Shown in pieces: positions 44,881-55,664 of a stretch of 64,000 bases of DNA. Positions within the stretch are counted from its first letter, which is position 1, and each line of letters begins with the position of its first letter. The notes beneath the pieces were generated by a model that had not been told where the DNA came from, ran no database searches, and saw only the letters and a list, made by a program, of their open reading frames with translations. The DNA is from Siphonodentalium dalli (lineage: Eukaryota; Mollusca; Scaphopoda; Gadilida; Siphonodentaliidae), in contig CP136064.1 of NCBI GenBank assembly GCA_032622095.1, positions 246,791,827 to 246,855,826 on the forward strand, written 5' to 3'. The translations under genes and the position numbers were made by a program.

Positions 44881-45360
44881 CATACCATACCCATGCCTTA
44901 CACATTATAATATACCATACCCGTGCCTTACACATTATAATATACCATACCCATGCCTTACACATTATAATATACCATACCCATGCCTTACACATTATAA
45001 TATACCATACCCGTGCCTTACACATTATAATATACCATACCCGTGCCTTACACATTATAATATACCATACCCGTGCCTTACACATTATAATATACCATAC
45101 CCGTGCCTTACACATTATAATATACCATACCCGTGCCTTACACATTATAATATACCATACCCGTGCCTTACACATTATAATATACCATACCCATGCCTTA
45201 CACATTATAATATACCATACCCATGCCTTACACATTATAATATACCATACCCGTGCCTTACACATTATAATATACCATACCCGTGCCTTACACATTATAA
45301 TATACCATACCCGTGCCTTACACATTATAATATACCATACCCGTGCCTTACACATTATAA
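44881..45360. repeat. 30-bp satellite-like array, 16 units
   Basis: Sixteen units of TATACCATACCCGTGCCTTA plus CACATTATAA with one common variant site, CCGTGCC or CCATGCC. In order the site reads A G A A G G G G G G A A G G G G. Because 30 is divisible by three, a 164-codon frame stays open on the minus strand; there is no sign it is a gene. It lies in hyccin intron e-f, 17 bp before a TTAA-type element. Confidence 0.97.
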
Positions 45361-45377
45361 TATATATGTAATGTTAA

Positions 45378-45922
45378 CCCTGTCATGACTGGAGCTTCCT
45401 GAATTTTTGCGAAACCCTGTACCAATGCATTCTCTTATATATGCAAGTCGACCATAGGTTGCCTCACATTTATAAGAGAATGTATTGGCCTAACAAATAT
45501 TATATTATTTTTTATAATTGTAAAAGAATGTTAGAATTTTTTTTTTAAATTATAAAAAATTGTTAATTGAAATAATGATAAAAATGATAATTGTACTTTT
45601 TAAAGAATGTAGAACAAAAGATGATAAAAATTTATAAAGAATGTAAGAACAAATTATCAATTTTTTTTATACATGTAGAATGTAAGAACAATTATATAAA
45701 ATGATAAAAAAAATTAAAGAATGTAAGAAAAAATGATAAAAATGATAAAAATAAAGTGTTAAAGAATGTAAGAAAAATTGATAAAAAATTATTTAAAAAA
45801 TGTTAGGCCGATGCATTCTCTTATATATGCGAGGCGACCTATGGTCAACTCGCATATATAAGAGAGTGCATTGGCATGTGGGTCTTTAATGTTGCACTAG
45901 CGCAGCTCCCATCATGAAAGGG
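45378..45922. mobile_element. TTAA-type MITE (family B) with AT-rich tandem interior
   Basis: TTAA at 45374-45377 and 45923-45926. Left end CCCTGTCATGACTGGAGC, right end GCAGCTCCCATCATGAAAGGG. Core palindromes lie at 45422-45490 and 45807-45875. The interior is a degenerate repeat of AAAGAATGTAAGAA-type motifs, as in the 19.3-kb copy. Confidence 0.88.
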
Positions 45923-46347
45923 TTAAAGCATGTATCTCTTGACTCATCACAGAATCTTATTAAAGACATATTATGTACTTATTTCACTTCAAACTGATAT
46001 TTTAATGACTCGGCCATTACTTACACCCATTTGAAGAATGCATCATAAAATTATTATTTCCGAAATATCTAACAACAGTGGATGTTCCCTTTCATAAAAC
46101 ACAACATCTGAACTATGCAAAAGTGTAAACACACAATCTGCCATTCGTCCCGAACAAATCGTCGATAAACGAACGAGAAAGATTTCGCTAACGAGAGTCA
46201 CAACATTTGAGTTCTATAATAGAATGATGTTGTGTACTGGAAATTTTGATTCAAAATTTTAATTAAAATGCAAGCTTATTTACTGTGCAACCCAGCATAG
46301 TGTTTCTCATCACTTTAAGCCTACATGTCTCCTATCATATTTTGCAG

Positions 46348-46507
46348 GTTACACAGGCAATAAGGAACTCGTTGCAGGTGAATCCCTCAGGTCAGCCACG
46401 AGACGGCCCCATGGGAATATGTGTGGCCCTCTCACCCGCAGCATCAACTACTGCTGTAATTAAGAATGCTATAACAAACGCATCCTTCAAAACCAGGAAA
46501 TTACCAG
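46348..46507 (+). CDS. HYCC1: Hyccin exon f
   Basis: 160 nt, phase 0 in, ending with one base (G) of an aspartate codon. The translation starts VTQAIRNSLQVNPSGQPRDG, matching the vertebrate V-A-N-A-I-K-A-S-L segment. It continues GICVALSPAASTTAVIKNAI and ends FKTRKLP, the point where the conserved domain gives way to the variable tail. The acceptor is ATTTTGCAG; the donor is GTACGA. Confidence 0.93.
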
Positions 46508-46531
46508 GTACGATTCTGTAAGATTATTTAA

Positions 46532-46774
46532 CCATATCATGACGGGAACTGTGCTGGTGCAGCATTAAAGATCATTCTTTTATATATGCCAGTCTCCAAT
46601 AGGGAGCCTCGCATATATAAGAGAATGCACTGGCTAACAAGGTCAAGGTAAATATTTTTAGGCCAATGTATTCTCTTATATATGCGAGGATCCCTATGGG
46701 AGACTCGCATATATAAGAGAATACATTGGCACTGGGTTTTCGCAAAATTTCAGGAAGCTCCAGTCATGGAAGTG
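46532..46774. mobile_element. TTAA-type MITE (family B) 24 bp after hyccin exon f
   Basis: TTAA at 46528-46531 and 46775-46778. Left end CCATATCATGACGGGAAC, right end GCTCCAGTCATGGAAGTG. Two core palindromes. Its position places a strong hairpin close to the exon f donor site. Confidence 0.88.
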
Positions 46775-46924
46775 TTAATTATCTATTCTCCTCACTGATG
46801 AATGGCGTCATGACATTGTGTACTGGGTCCTTGGCCTTAGTTATTTAGCTGTGGATAAATGTAATGGGAATATTTTGATAACCGTTATACTGACTCCATG
46901 CATAGGCTATTAGCATACACAATA

Positions 46925-47040
46925 AACCTGGATATAGTGAGTCAGATATTTGCAGAATGAGGTCCCCAGAGGGTGAGTTTAGTGATGCTATCCCGCACCA
47001 TGGGCTAGTTTCACCAAATTCACCCTCTGGGAACCTTACA
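46925..47040. mobile_element. Family A2 left hairpin, fragment
   Basis: AACCTGGATATAGTGAGTC, then one hairpin with arms GAATGAGGTCCCCAGAGGG and CCCTCTGGGAACC. The rest is missing. Confidence 0.7.
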
Positions 47041-48750
47041 ACAAGCTGTGCCAATAAAACCAGTTCTCTAAGTTTGCTCATAGAATAATAATCGACTCCA
47101 CATTCCAAAATATTACGAATATCTCGGGATATTGCTCTTAATAACAGACAAGCTATGGTCATACCGTCAAATGCTATTATCATGTCAAGTCATCGATTCC
47201 AACATATTAATGTTTCGTCATGGCTTACTACATATCCTTATAATGACATGCCTATAGTAAATCCGTTTTTGTCATCATACTACTTTTGTCTTTGGCATGT
47301 TTTGTCGTCTGTTTATGCCACACTTAGTTGTTTATCTGAATACAGTTTACTACACTATAATTTTGGGTACTACAATTATAGTTTCCTAGCCAACGTGACT
47401 GGTGCTAAGATCATGTTGTCTGTTATGACATGGCTGACATACACTATTGGGTGTTGTCCTTATAGTGATTCGACCGATCACAAGGTCCATGTCGATGCAT
47501 AAAGGGATACCACCCTCTGCTTGTTTGTATTAGCAGACTATCGAACTTACACTTCACATAACTCATTGTGAGTTACAAGCGTGCTTTGCACTTGATATTA
47601 CTGTGGTCGAGATGTATGGTACACATGGTTAGTCTCAATATAATTTCAATTAAAATAAACACCATTTCACATCTACCTATTCCATTAATGCCACATACCG
47701 TGACTGCATATAGGTGTGCATTGCTTCAATGATGCATTTTCATGAACATATCGATTCTCAGTTCTTATCGTATTGGCCATGTATTTATGGCAATGGCACA
47801 TTGAATTGGCCCTCATCTCATGAAATAGGTTTGATAGTGAATCGCATCAAAGTAGTGAAAACTCGGAAAGGGATACAGCGGGACAGGTAATTTTACTGTT
47901 TGCTACTGGTGTGATTTACACCTTTGCTTCGGCCTTCATTCAGCATGATAGCATGATCAATTCTTGTTTTAATTCTGGGGGAAGAGGTTGCCGATTGCCT
48001 GATATTGATGCCGAACAGGCCTATTCACCAGCGATAGGTATTTTCTGCATTGTCCGATAACTTTGCCTCATACGACGTTTCTGTATATTAAACTCCAGTA
48101 TGAGTCACCATCTGATTGTGCCATGACTCAAGCTTGTACTATAAAGCCACAGTTGCGTGAATACTTGTCAAAATCTGTGTCGCTGCAATATGCACTTACT
48201 GGGCTCAGATATAGTATTTCGTTTCAAAATACTCATGACCCAGAGTGTCCTTAAATTTACCATCTATATCGCTGATGAATAATTCAATGATGTGTCTTTA
48301 TTTGATACAGAATTCACAAGTATACACTAACTTCGGGCTCTTGCAGTTTTGCCGCCTTTCACCAAAACGCACATATATACTATAATGCGGTTAAGAGGTG
48401 AACAATATTAACCCAAATGTCTATGCCATAGTAGATACTTCCTTTCTGGAGTCCACAGTATTCCAACAGCGGCTATATATCTGCCGTCTTTAAACACTTT
48501 CTCCCAGTAGTCTTGGGAGTCTCTGAAGCGATAATGTATGTTGGTCAAATTGATGTATGCACTTGGATTCAAGTATATAAATACTAACATGAATGAATTA
48601 GTCCTTTGTTTGATATATTTCAATTTACATTGGTTTGGCAATAACAGCGTGAGTTTTCTATGCAACTTCTGCAATGTTAATTTATGTGTCTGTTTAGTTG
48701 CTTGCTTCGAAGTCTCAATTGTTCCTGGAAGTGATTATATGACAAAATAG
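47041..48750. other. Hyccin intron f-g, unique part
   Basis: Frames at 47155-47502 (115 codons, hydrophobic and tyrosine-rich) and 48408-48674 (minus) have no recognisable domain or splice context. No known repeat family recognised. Confidence 0.45.
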
Positions 48751-49009
48751 AATTAATAAATTAAATGAGGCTTCACCCTTGAAGGTGAAGTTTGATTGTG
48801 ATTCTATGAGGCATAGAATCACGGAGGGATCTATTGCCACCATCCCCCCAAACCCCACTATCTAAGCAACTAAGGACACATACTTTGAACTATGGTAAAT
48901 GAGACCACTGTGCAGCACTATCGCAATTGATCCCTCTGTTATTCTATGCCTCATAGAATCACAATCAAACTTCACCTTCACGGGTGAAGCCTCGTTTAAT
49001 TTATTAATT
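48751..49009. mobile_element. Palindromic element, 259 bp
   Basis: Left arm AATTAATAAATTAAATGAGG and GAAGTTTGATTGTGATTCTA; right arm is its inverse, together about 100 bp per arm. Nested small palindromes (TTCACCCTTGAAGGTGAA, ATTCTATGAGGCATAGAAT) lie within each arm. No clear target duplication. It lies 135 bp before hyccin exon g. Confidence 0.8.
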
Positions 49010-49144
49010 ATGACGTAGTGCTGAGAGTAGGATAACATCTTGAGAGTGGAATAACACGTTCGGTCTTCTGGGAGTTGGGATACGATTTATATTAATTAGT
49101 AAAAAGTTGATAAAAAATAAAATAAAATATTGTTTTTATTGTAG

Positions 49145-49587
49145 ATGATATTCCTCTCAAGGAGGAAGACACGACATCAACAGCTTCCACCAAACATCCA
49201 CTAATGCCGACAATCGACGAAGATGGCAATGAATTGTCAACTAGTTCAAAATCACACTCCAAATCTGGCGTCAAGATGGGCATGAAAATCATGAAGAAGA
49301 TGGAGAAGGCAATCAGCAAGGAATCGAGTCCGAAGGCCGTCGCTAACGGCGACGCAGTAGATGGGAGCGTTACTGTGTCTGTTGTCAAGGGACATAATAA
49401 GCAAGTTGTCGATGCTGTCGAGATGCAAGGTGTATCAAAGAAACTAGTCATGCCCGGCTACTCCTCAGAGGAGCATGATGGGAGTTTCGATGACGATAAC
49501 ATTAGCGTGAGCAGCAAAGACAAGAAAGGCGTCGGTCATAGCCCCAACAGTTCCGTTAACTCGCTGTCTTATAGTACCGATCTGTAG
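49145..49587 (+). CDS. HYCC1: Hyccin exon g: terminal coding exon and stop codon
   Basis: 443 coding nt; the first two bases complete GAT (Asp) and the frame ends at TAG 49585-49587. The acceptor is TTTTTATTGTAG. It encodes the low-complexity tail: an acidic/Thr/Ser-rich start (DIPLKEEDTTST), a lysine- and methionine-rich stretch (KMGMKIMKKMEKAISKE) that could form a basic helix, then serine/acidic sequence (EEHDGSFDDDNISVSSK) and a C-terminus NSLSYSTDL. In vertebrates the hyccin tail is also Ser-rich and ends in an S-T-D-like sequence; the extra Leu here gives a T-x-Leu end resembling a class I PDZ ligand (inference). The tail aligns poorly with vertebrates, as expected. Confidence 0.92.
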
Positions 49588-49645
49588 AAAATGTCTTAGC
49601 CATTAATGGATTGTCTATTATTTCTTTGTTCGAATATGCTGCATA

Positions 49646-49796
49646 CAGTAATGCCCTAAATAATCGACTCCTTAACCACATCAGAATTATGAATAATTTT
49701 TCAGGATTTAGTTGGAATTCATATTTCCAACTAAATCCTGAAAAATTACCCATAATTCTGCTGTGGATAAGGAGTTGATTATTTAGGACATTACAG
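49646..49796. mobile_element. Family C palindrome in the presumed hyccin 3' UTR
   Basis: Ends CAGTAATGCCC and GGACATTACAG with TA on both sides. The centre is deleted, leaving a compact hairpin around TTTAGTTGGAATTCATATTTCCAACTAAA. It begins 58 nt after the stop codon. The transcript boundary is not known. Confidence 0.85.
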
Positions 49797-50248
49797 TATG
49801 CCAGGTCGAGTCTAAGCAGTTCTTTAACCCTTTGTTTTTAATGTTTAGTGCATAATTTCCTTTGAAACCTTTATTGTTGGACGTGAATCATGAGAAAAAG
49901 CTGCAACTCAACAACATATCAAAAGTTTCCGAATTCTTTTTTGTCTTATCCACCAATGAAGGCTTCGGCTGCATGCTATGGCAATTGAACATGATATATT
50001 TGAAAAAGATAATTGATATTGGCCTAAAGTTGCTAAAGTTGAAAATATCTGTATTTCCCAAGTTCCTGATGAGCTACTATTCAATTTAGATTCAATGAAA
50101 AAGAAAATACACGTGAGAATCGGACAATGTTAACCTAAGAAAATATTTTCCGGGAGATTGGTCATGTTTTTCGATGAGATTGGGGTCACCATCCGGGAGA
50201 TTTAAACAAATTGAATTAATTTTGCATTATCGTAATTTCACCCACAAA

Positions 50249-50254
50249 AATAAA
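50249..50254 (+). terminator. Candidate poly-A signal for hyccin (AATAAA)
   Basis: An AATAAA about 660 nt after the stop codon, in an A-rich stretch. In DNA this AT-rich such a hexamer is expected by chance, so support is weak. Confidence 0.2.
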
Positions 50255-50868
50255 AAATTTAAACAAAATTTGTGTTCAGCTGTCACACAGAAACATGCAA
50301 TTAACAAATTAACAAAGTATTCTTAAGGAAAACAATTACTGTTTAGTTATAACTTTTATTTTCTCATTTATAGAAAAAACATTGTAGGATACCTATCAAT
50401 AACTGGAAACTACTTTCGATTTCATTTTGATCTCGCGATGTTTCAAAAGTCACATTAAAAAGTACAACTCAGGAATGGAAAAGAGATTATATTAATTCAG
50501 GAATGGAAAAGGGATTATATTAATTCAGGAATGGAATGGATTATATTTTGCAACAGGTGAATCTGGGAGATTGTTATGTCTGTCTGTAAGTGTCGGAGAT
50601 CGTGCTCAAATCCAGGAATCTCCTGCATAATCCGGGAGAGTTAACATGTCTGATGAGAATTGAAAATCTTTTTATCAAGTTCAACCGTTCAGAAACTCAT
50701 TCGGTAAAATGTTATCAATTCAGATGCTTGTGTTCTGTTTGTATGCTATAAACCTCAATTATATTTAATTTCTAACCTAAGTGTAACATACTTGACATTA
50801 TTAGCATAATTTATGATGGATGAATGCAGATTGGCTCACGTTTCCTAGATCTTGAATTGCCTACATAG

Positions 50869-50974
50869 AGAATCTCCAAGTCCCCAGTTTATAGTAAAAT
50901 TTACAAAAAGAGTGCAGACCTAATTGACAAGTTTTGTAAATTTTGCTATAAACTGGGGACGAGTTGAAGATTCT
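50869..50974. repeat. Hairpin, about 45-bp arms
   Basis: AGTCCCCAGTTTATAG...AAATTTACAAAA pairs with TTTTGTAAATTT...CTATAAACTGGGGAC around a loop of about 20 bases. A weaker AGAATCT/AGATTCT pair lies outside. Possibly a small MITE of its own family. Confidence 0.8.
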
Positions 50975-51409
50975 ATTTATTACTTGATCTGAAACCTTCA
51001 AAAAATTAACTTAAATGGGACGACAAACTAAAAGCGACTTTTATAAGGCAAGCTGGAAATCAACCTGCAAATTTGTGTGAGATTTCCACGTCAATAAATA
51101 GTGCCTGATAAATAACACGCTAATTACTCAAATTTAATGAAATATTTGTTCAAACTAAATCAAAAATAGTCACGAACATTGATTTAGTACAGAATGTAAA
51201 CAGGTGACACGCCCGAACTAAAAGGTTACGTTTCCGCACAACAATACATTTCAGTAGACCTGGCGCTATTTCCTGTTCTACAACAGTCGTTGATGATCTG
51301 TATTATAGAATGTTTTATGCAACAAAAGAAGGGTCGGATCATGTAATAAATATTAATATGTTATATTTTCATGTGTTATTTGTGTTATTAAATATGGGCC
51401 ATGGTTTAA

Positions 51410-51801
51410 CCCTTTACCCAACAAACCGGCCAAAACCGGCCAAATAAAGCTTCAACAGCCTAAAATATCTTCGGTCTGTCTCAATAGAACCATACAAATA
51501 TGGGTATCATTGGAACCGGCTCCTTGACCACATTGTGATAGTTACAGTTATGCCCTGTGCCAATGCATTCTCTTATATATGCGAGTCGACCATAGGTCGC
51601 CTCGCATATATAAGAGAATGCATTGGCCTAAAAAAAATCTTTTTTTAACACTTTTTACCATTTTTTCTTACATTCTTTAACAATTTTATAATTTTTAATG
51701 TGTTAAGCCAATGCATTCTCTTATATATGCGAGGCGACCTATGGTCGACTCGCATATATAAGAGAATGCATTGGCACAGGGCCCTTCTGTTGGGTAAAGG
51801 G
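51410..51801. mobile_element. TTAA-type MITE with family B core and ACCCAACA termini
   Basis: TTAA at 51406-51409 and 51802-51805. Left end CCCTTTACCCAACAAACCGG, right end CTTCTGTTGGGTAAAGGG. Core palindromes at 51559-51626 and 51708-51776. The outer ends differ from the CATGACGGGAGC type. Confidence 0.88.
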
Positions 51802-51805
51802 TTAA

Positions 51806-52415
51806 TGTTTGTTCCCAAATGTGTGTCTTTTGTGAGTGTTTTATAAAAAGATGCCGAAATAATGATCACATTTTAGCTGACCAGAAATTAGTTTTGAATA
51901 ATCCGATGTTCTATCCGTATGCATGGTATATCATAGAACATTACCGATGCCAATATAAAAAAAAACTTGTGGATGCCCGACAAATATGACAAATTTCAAC
52001 AACGGCATCACAATCAATATGGGCTATTAATTGTGTCCACCCGATCAAAGCGGCATAACTCTAAAGTTATCATAGTACACAGCGCTATGATGAGAGTAAA
52101 ATATAACTTTTATGACTCTTAGAAAGCGTGCTATACCTCTGGCCATCTTTAACCGATCGGGCCTGCAGTTTAAACATATTTGGTGAGAATCGCGACCAGG
52201 GATGTAATATTGTAGATGGTATATACTGGTCAGGAAAAATGAAATCTGACTTTGACTTAGAATAAGTTATCCTAGATGTTTCAAACCCGATGTTATATGT
52301 TTGTTTATCATAGAGAATGAAGTTTATTTATTTTTTTCTCCAAATTTTAGAGACATTTATGTTTAAAGAATTTGTCGTTAATCTTGAATTTCTATGTATA
52401 TTTTAAAATTAGTTC
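51806..52415. other. Unique stretch, nothing recognised
   Basis: No supported frame, repeat or RNA gene. Confidence 0.5.
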
Positions 52416-52423
52416 AGTGGGTA

Positions 52424-52677
52424 CGAGCCTTGAAATAGGGTGTCTGTCATTTGCAGAATGAGGTCCCCAGAGGGTGAATTTAGTGATGCTACCCCGCATA
52501 GTGGGCTAGCATCACCAAATTCACCCTCTGGTGACCTCATTCTGCTTACATCTCAGCAGAATGAGGTCCCCAGAGGGTGAATTTGGTGATGCTAGCCCGC
52601 TATGCGGGGTAGCATCACTAAATTCACCCTCTGGGGACCTTATTCTGCAAATGACAGACACCCTATTTCAAGGCTTG
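52424..52677. mobile_element. hAT-type double-hairpin MITE (family A), complete
   Basis: Ends CGAGCCTTGAAATAGGG and CCCTATTTCAAGGCTTG. A perfect 8-bp target duplication AGTGGGTA lies at 52416-52423 and 52678-52685. Both inner hairpins are complete, joined by TTACATCTCA. Confidence 0.93.
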
Positions 52678-52958
52678 AGTGGGTAATTGTCCTACTTTCA
52701 TCATCCTTCATATCATTTTAATTAAAGGCGCACATAATGATTAATCCTAATTGAGCGGCGAAGGTCACAAAATTTATGTGTGGGATTACCTGATTCTTAT
52801 GGGGGAAAACCAGATTACCGTAAAGAAATACATGTGATAATTTATAAATGCAATTTATGACGTTATAACTAACTGTTTTCACAGACTAATTAGGAAATAT
52901 AAATCTACCATTTGACCAAGCATGTAATCCTTAGAACTATTGAGTATTTTTCAATTAA

Positions 52959-53211
52959 ACCCTTTCATGACGGGAGCTGCGTTGGTGCAGCATTAAAGAC
53001 CCTGTGCCAATGCATTCTCTTATATATGCGAGTCTTCCATAGGGAGACTAATGTATATAAGAGAATACACTGGCTCGCAAGGTAAATATTGTTAAACAAA
53101 TGTATTCTCTTATATATTCGAGGCTCCCTATGGGAGACTTGTATATATAAAAGAATGCATTGGCACAGGGTTTTCATAAATTTTTTTTAGGAAGCTCCAG
53201 TCATAGAAGGG
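52959..53211. mobile_element. TTAA-type MITE (family B)
   Basis: TTAA at 52955-52958 and 53212-53215. Left end ACCCTTTCATGACGGGAGC, right end GCTCCAGTCATAGAAGGG. Two core palindromes (53007-53073, 53098-53162). Confidence 0.88.
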
Positions 53212-53215
53212 TTAA

Positions 53216-54430
53216 GGATTACACCACCGATGCTGTGGACCAGGTATAAGTGGCATCAACGTCACCAGACATGCCACTTAACTAAAATGAGCATTGAGAA
53301 CAAATGCCTAACTTAATTGTAAATGTTACAATCAGATTTGATTTCAATTCTGAAGTTTCATTTTCTGACGAACACAGACAAGCATGGAAGTTTATTTTTG
53401 TGTCTACAATTTGAATGCTATTTCCATTAATTACTATAGTGCTAATATCTTCAAAATTTGTGCCTTTAATTAATTAGGGATGGTATATGTCTTGGAAATG
53501 TGCCATATATTGGTGTTCAATTGCGATTAGGAATTTTCAACATGAATCACCTTCTCATATCAATGATAATGATTTCATGATTAAATGTTTCGGAGGACTT
53601 TCAATACTTAATCAAAGATTGATTTTCAACTCAGTGAAAACTAAAAAAATAGCATCTATAATCAGTCCAGGTTTTGATTATAAAGTCGATTGATTATAAT
53701 TTGAAGACCGAGCTACTTTTGCACATGCCTGATTTAAGCATCCATAACCTCATGGAGTAAAAATATATATGAAATGCTCGTCATTCCATATTCATCCATG
53801 AAAACTATTGTTTTTATCCCAATTCTCTGAATGAAAGTTATGAAGTCATAATATTTAAAAGGCCACATTTATTTCTTCATAAAATGTGATTGCCACCAGC
53901 TACAGTTTACTTAAGATTTAGTAAGGACGAAGGCTCGTATTGCCACTTCACTACATAACAGAACATGTCTACAAATGGTTTTAGCTAAAGGAAATATTTG
54001 CGTCATGTTTCTCATTCTTAATCTAATATTCACTATATGCCTTTCGCACCTTTTTACTTGTTTGATAAATTACCATAGACATAACTCTCAGCATTGTCTG
54101 AGGAATTCATCTAAGCATAGACAATGGAACGATATGCTTATCTACATGTATTAAGGCTATATATAGGTGCTTTGATACCGATGTTTAAGTCAGACATGTG
54201 TGTAACCAGATCAGTTAATACCTCTATATTTATTTATGTTTGTGTACATTTAGAAATATTTGGAATTGTTTGGCCAAACAAATTTAAGGTTCTGTTTCTC
54301 AGACATCTGCCTCATAAAAATATTGCCTGCTGGGAGCTTTTTATAGCCCACCAGAAATAGAAATAATATATTATCCTGCAGCTTGGTATCACAATGTGAT
54401 GTCCACAATCTCTGTTGAAATTACCCTTAC
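53216..54430. other. Unique AT-rich stretch, nothing recognised
   Basis: Short frames (53487-53693, 54124-54360) show no recognisable protein features. Confidence 0.5.
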
Positions 54431-54619
54431 CCTTTTTAAACCTTCTTGAAATTTTGCGAAAACCCTGTGTCAATGCATTCTCTTATATATGCGAGTCTCC
54501 CATAGGGAGCCTCGCATATATTAGAGAATACATTGGTCTAACAATTTTACCTTATATAAGAGAATGTACTGGCACAGGATCTTTGATGCTGCACCCGTGC
54601 AGCTCCCTTCACGAAAGGG
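54431..54619. mobile_element. Family B MITE, shortened
   Basis: CTTGAAATTTTGCGAAAACC and one full core palindrome (54470-54536) are followed by a half core. The right end GCAGCTCCCTTCACGAAAGGG is followed by CTAA, a decayed TTAA. Confidence 0.7.
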
Positions 54620-54807
54620 CTAAGCTGTATGTACTCGGGTTGTAAAACAGACTTATATTGAACACTTAATCATGAAAAGTCAGTTTCACACCCATCATTT
54701 TTTTTTATATTAATTCAGGAGTAAACACATAAAAAAAGCAAAAGTGTCCGAGGAACAGATAATGAACTTTGTGTGGCCTCTGTTTAGATCTTTAATAGAT
54801 AGAACCT

Positions 54808-54977
54808 TTATCGTTTCCCTGCGAGCGGTTTCATCACTTTATCGTTTCCCTGAGAACGGTTTCATCGTTTCCCTGAGAGCGGTTTCATCATTTTATAGTT
54901 TCCCTGAGAGCGGTTTTGAACCTTTATCGTTTCCCTGAGAGCGGTTTCATCGTTTCCCTGAGAGCGGTTTCATCATT
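54808..54977. repeat. Minisatellite with TTTCCCTGAGAGCGGTTTCA unit
   Basis: About six units. TATCGTTTCCCTGAGAGCGG and the shorter TCGTTTCCCTGAGAGCGG variants alternate, so unit length ranges from about 22 to 32 bp. Confidence 0.9.
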
Positions 54978-55271
54978 CATATTTTCAATAGTCTAGTTAG
55001 TAGGAAACTTTAAATTTTATTAGATTTTCATTTTTATAAATTGGCACAGTGATATTTCCAGTGAAACCTGACTATTTCTTGTCCTGGACACTGGTTATAT
55101 CGCCAATGTCTGTCCGATGATTTGGCTTTTTGGTCTCTGAGGTCATTAAAATGAGCTGCCACATCTCAACAGAGTTTTGAAGGCGGGGAGATTTTAATAG
55201 ATATTCAGACTCAAAACTCATATCATAAGGGCTGAACATGAGGACATATAATGTTGTCATCTTCAGTTTAA

Positions 55272-55660
55272 CACTTTCAGTGCCAGGGGCCGATCTTATC
55301 GGCCCTAATTTTTTTTTTTGGGTATGCTTAAGCATGCTATAGCAAATTTAAAAACAAACTGGATAAAACTTTAGGGGCATGTTATAACTCAAAACTATCA
55401 CCAAGTATTCGTAGTAATAATTTTGATGCCCATGAAAAACGTAAGATTCCCTGGCACTAAACCTACTAAATAAGTCTATTAAAGAATATAAGAAAAAATT
55501 ATTAAAATTGTAAAAAATAATAACAAATGATGAAAAATTGTTAGGCCAATGCATTCTCTTATATATGCGAGGCGACCTATGGTCGACTTGCATATATAAG
55601 AGAATGCATTGGCACAGGGTATATGGGTTGATACAAAAATCGGACCTGGCACTGAAAGGG
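55272..55660. mobile_element. TTAA-type MITE with family B core and CAGTGCC termini
   Basis: TTAA at 55268-55271 and 55661-55664. Left end CACTTTCAGTGCCAGGGGCC, right end CGGACCTGGCACTGAAAGGG. One core palindrome sits near the right (55545-55613). Termini and the inner GATACAAAAATCGG match the 36.2-kb copy in the opposite orientation. Confidence 0.88.
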
Positions 55661-55664
55661 TTAA

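Larger units (their letters stand above)
49797..51405. other. Hyccin downstream region
   Basis: No second gene seen. GGAATGGAAAAG(A/G)GATTATATTAATTCA is repeated at about 50471-50540. A hairpin lies at 50869-50974. A 75-codon frame at 49862-50089 is not gene-like. Confidence 0.5.

Noticed and set aside
44861-45355. 164-codon repetitive open frame on the minus strand
   Set aside because: Product of the 30-bp array (divisible by three); intronic and antisense to hyccin.
44881-45360. CRISPR-like array of 30-bp repeats
   Set aside because: Head-to-tail units without unique spacers, in a eukaryotic intron; it is a minisatellite.
47155-47502. 115-codon hydrophobic frame, possible receptor fragment
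   Set aside because: Tyrosine- and serine-rich composition of AT-rich DNA; no recognisable transmembrane receptor motif, and it lies in a hyccin intron.
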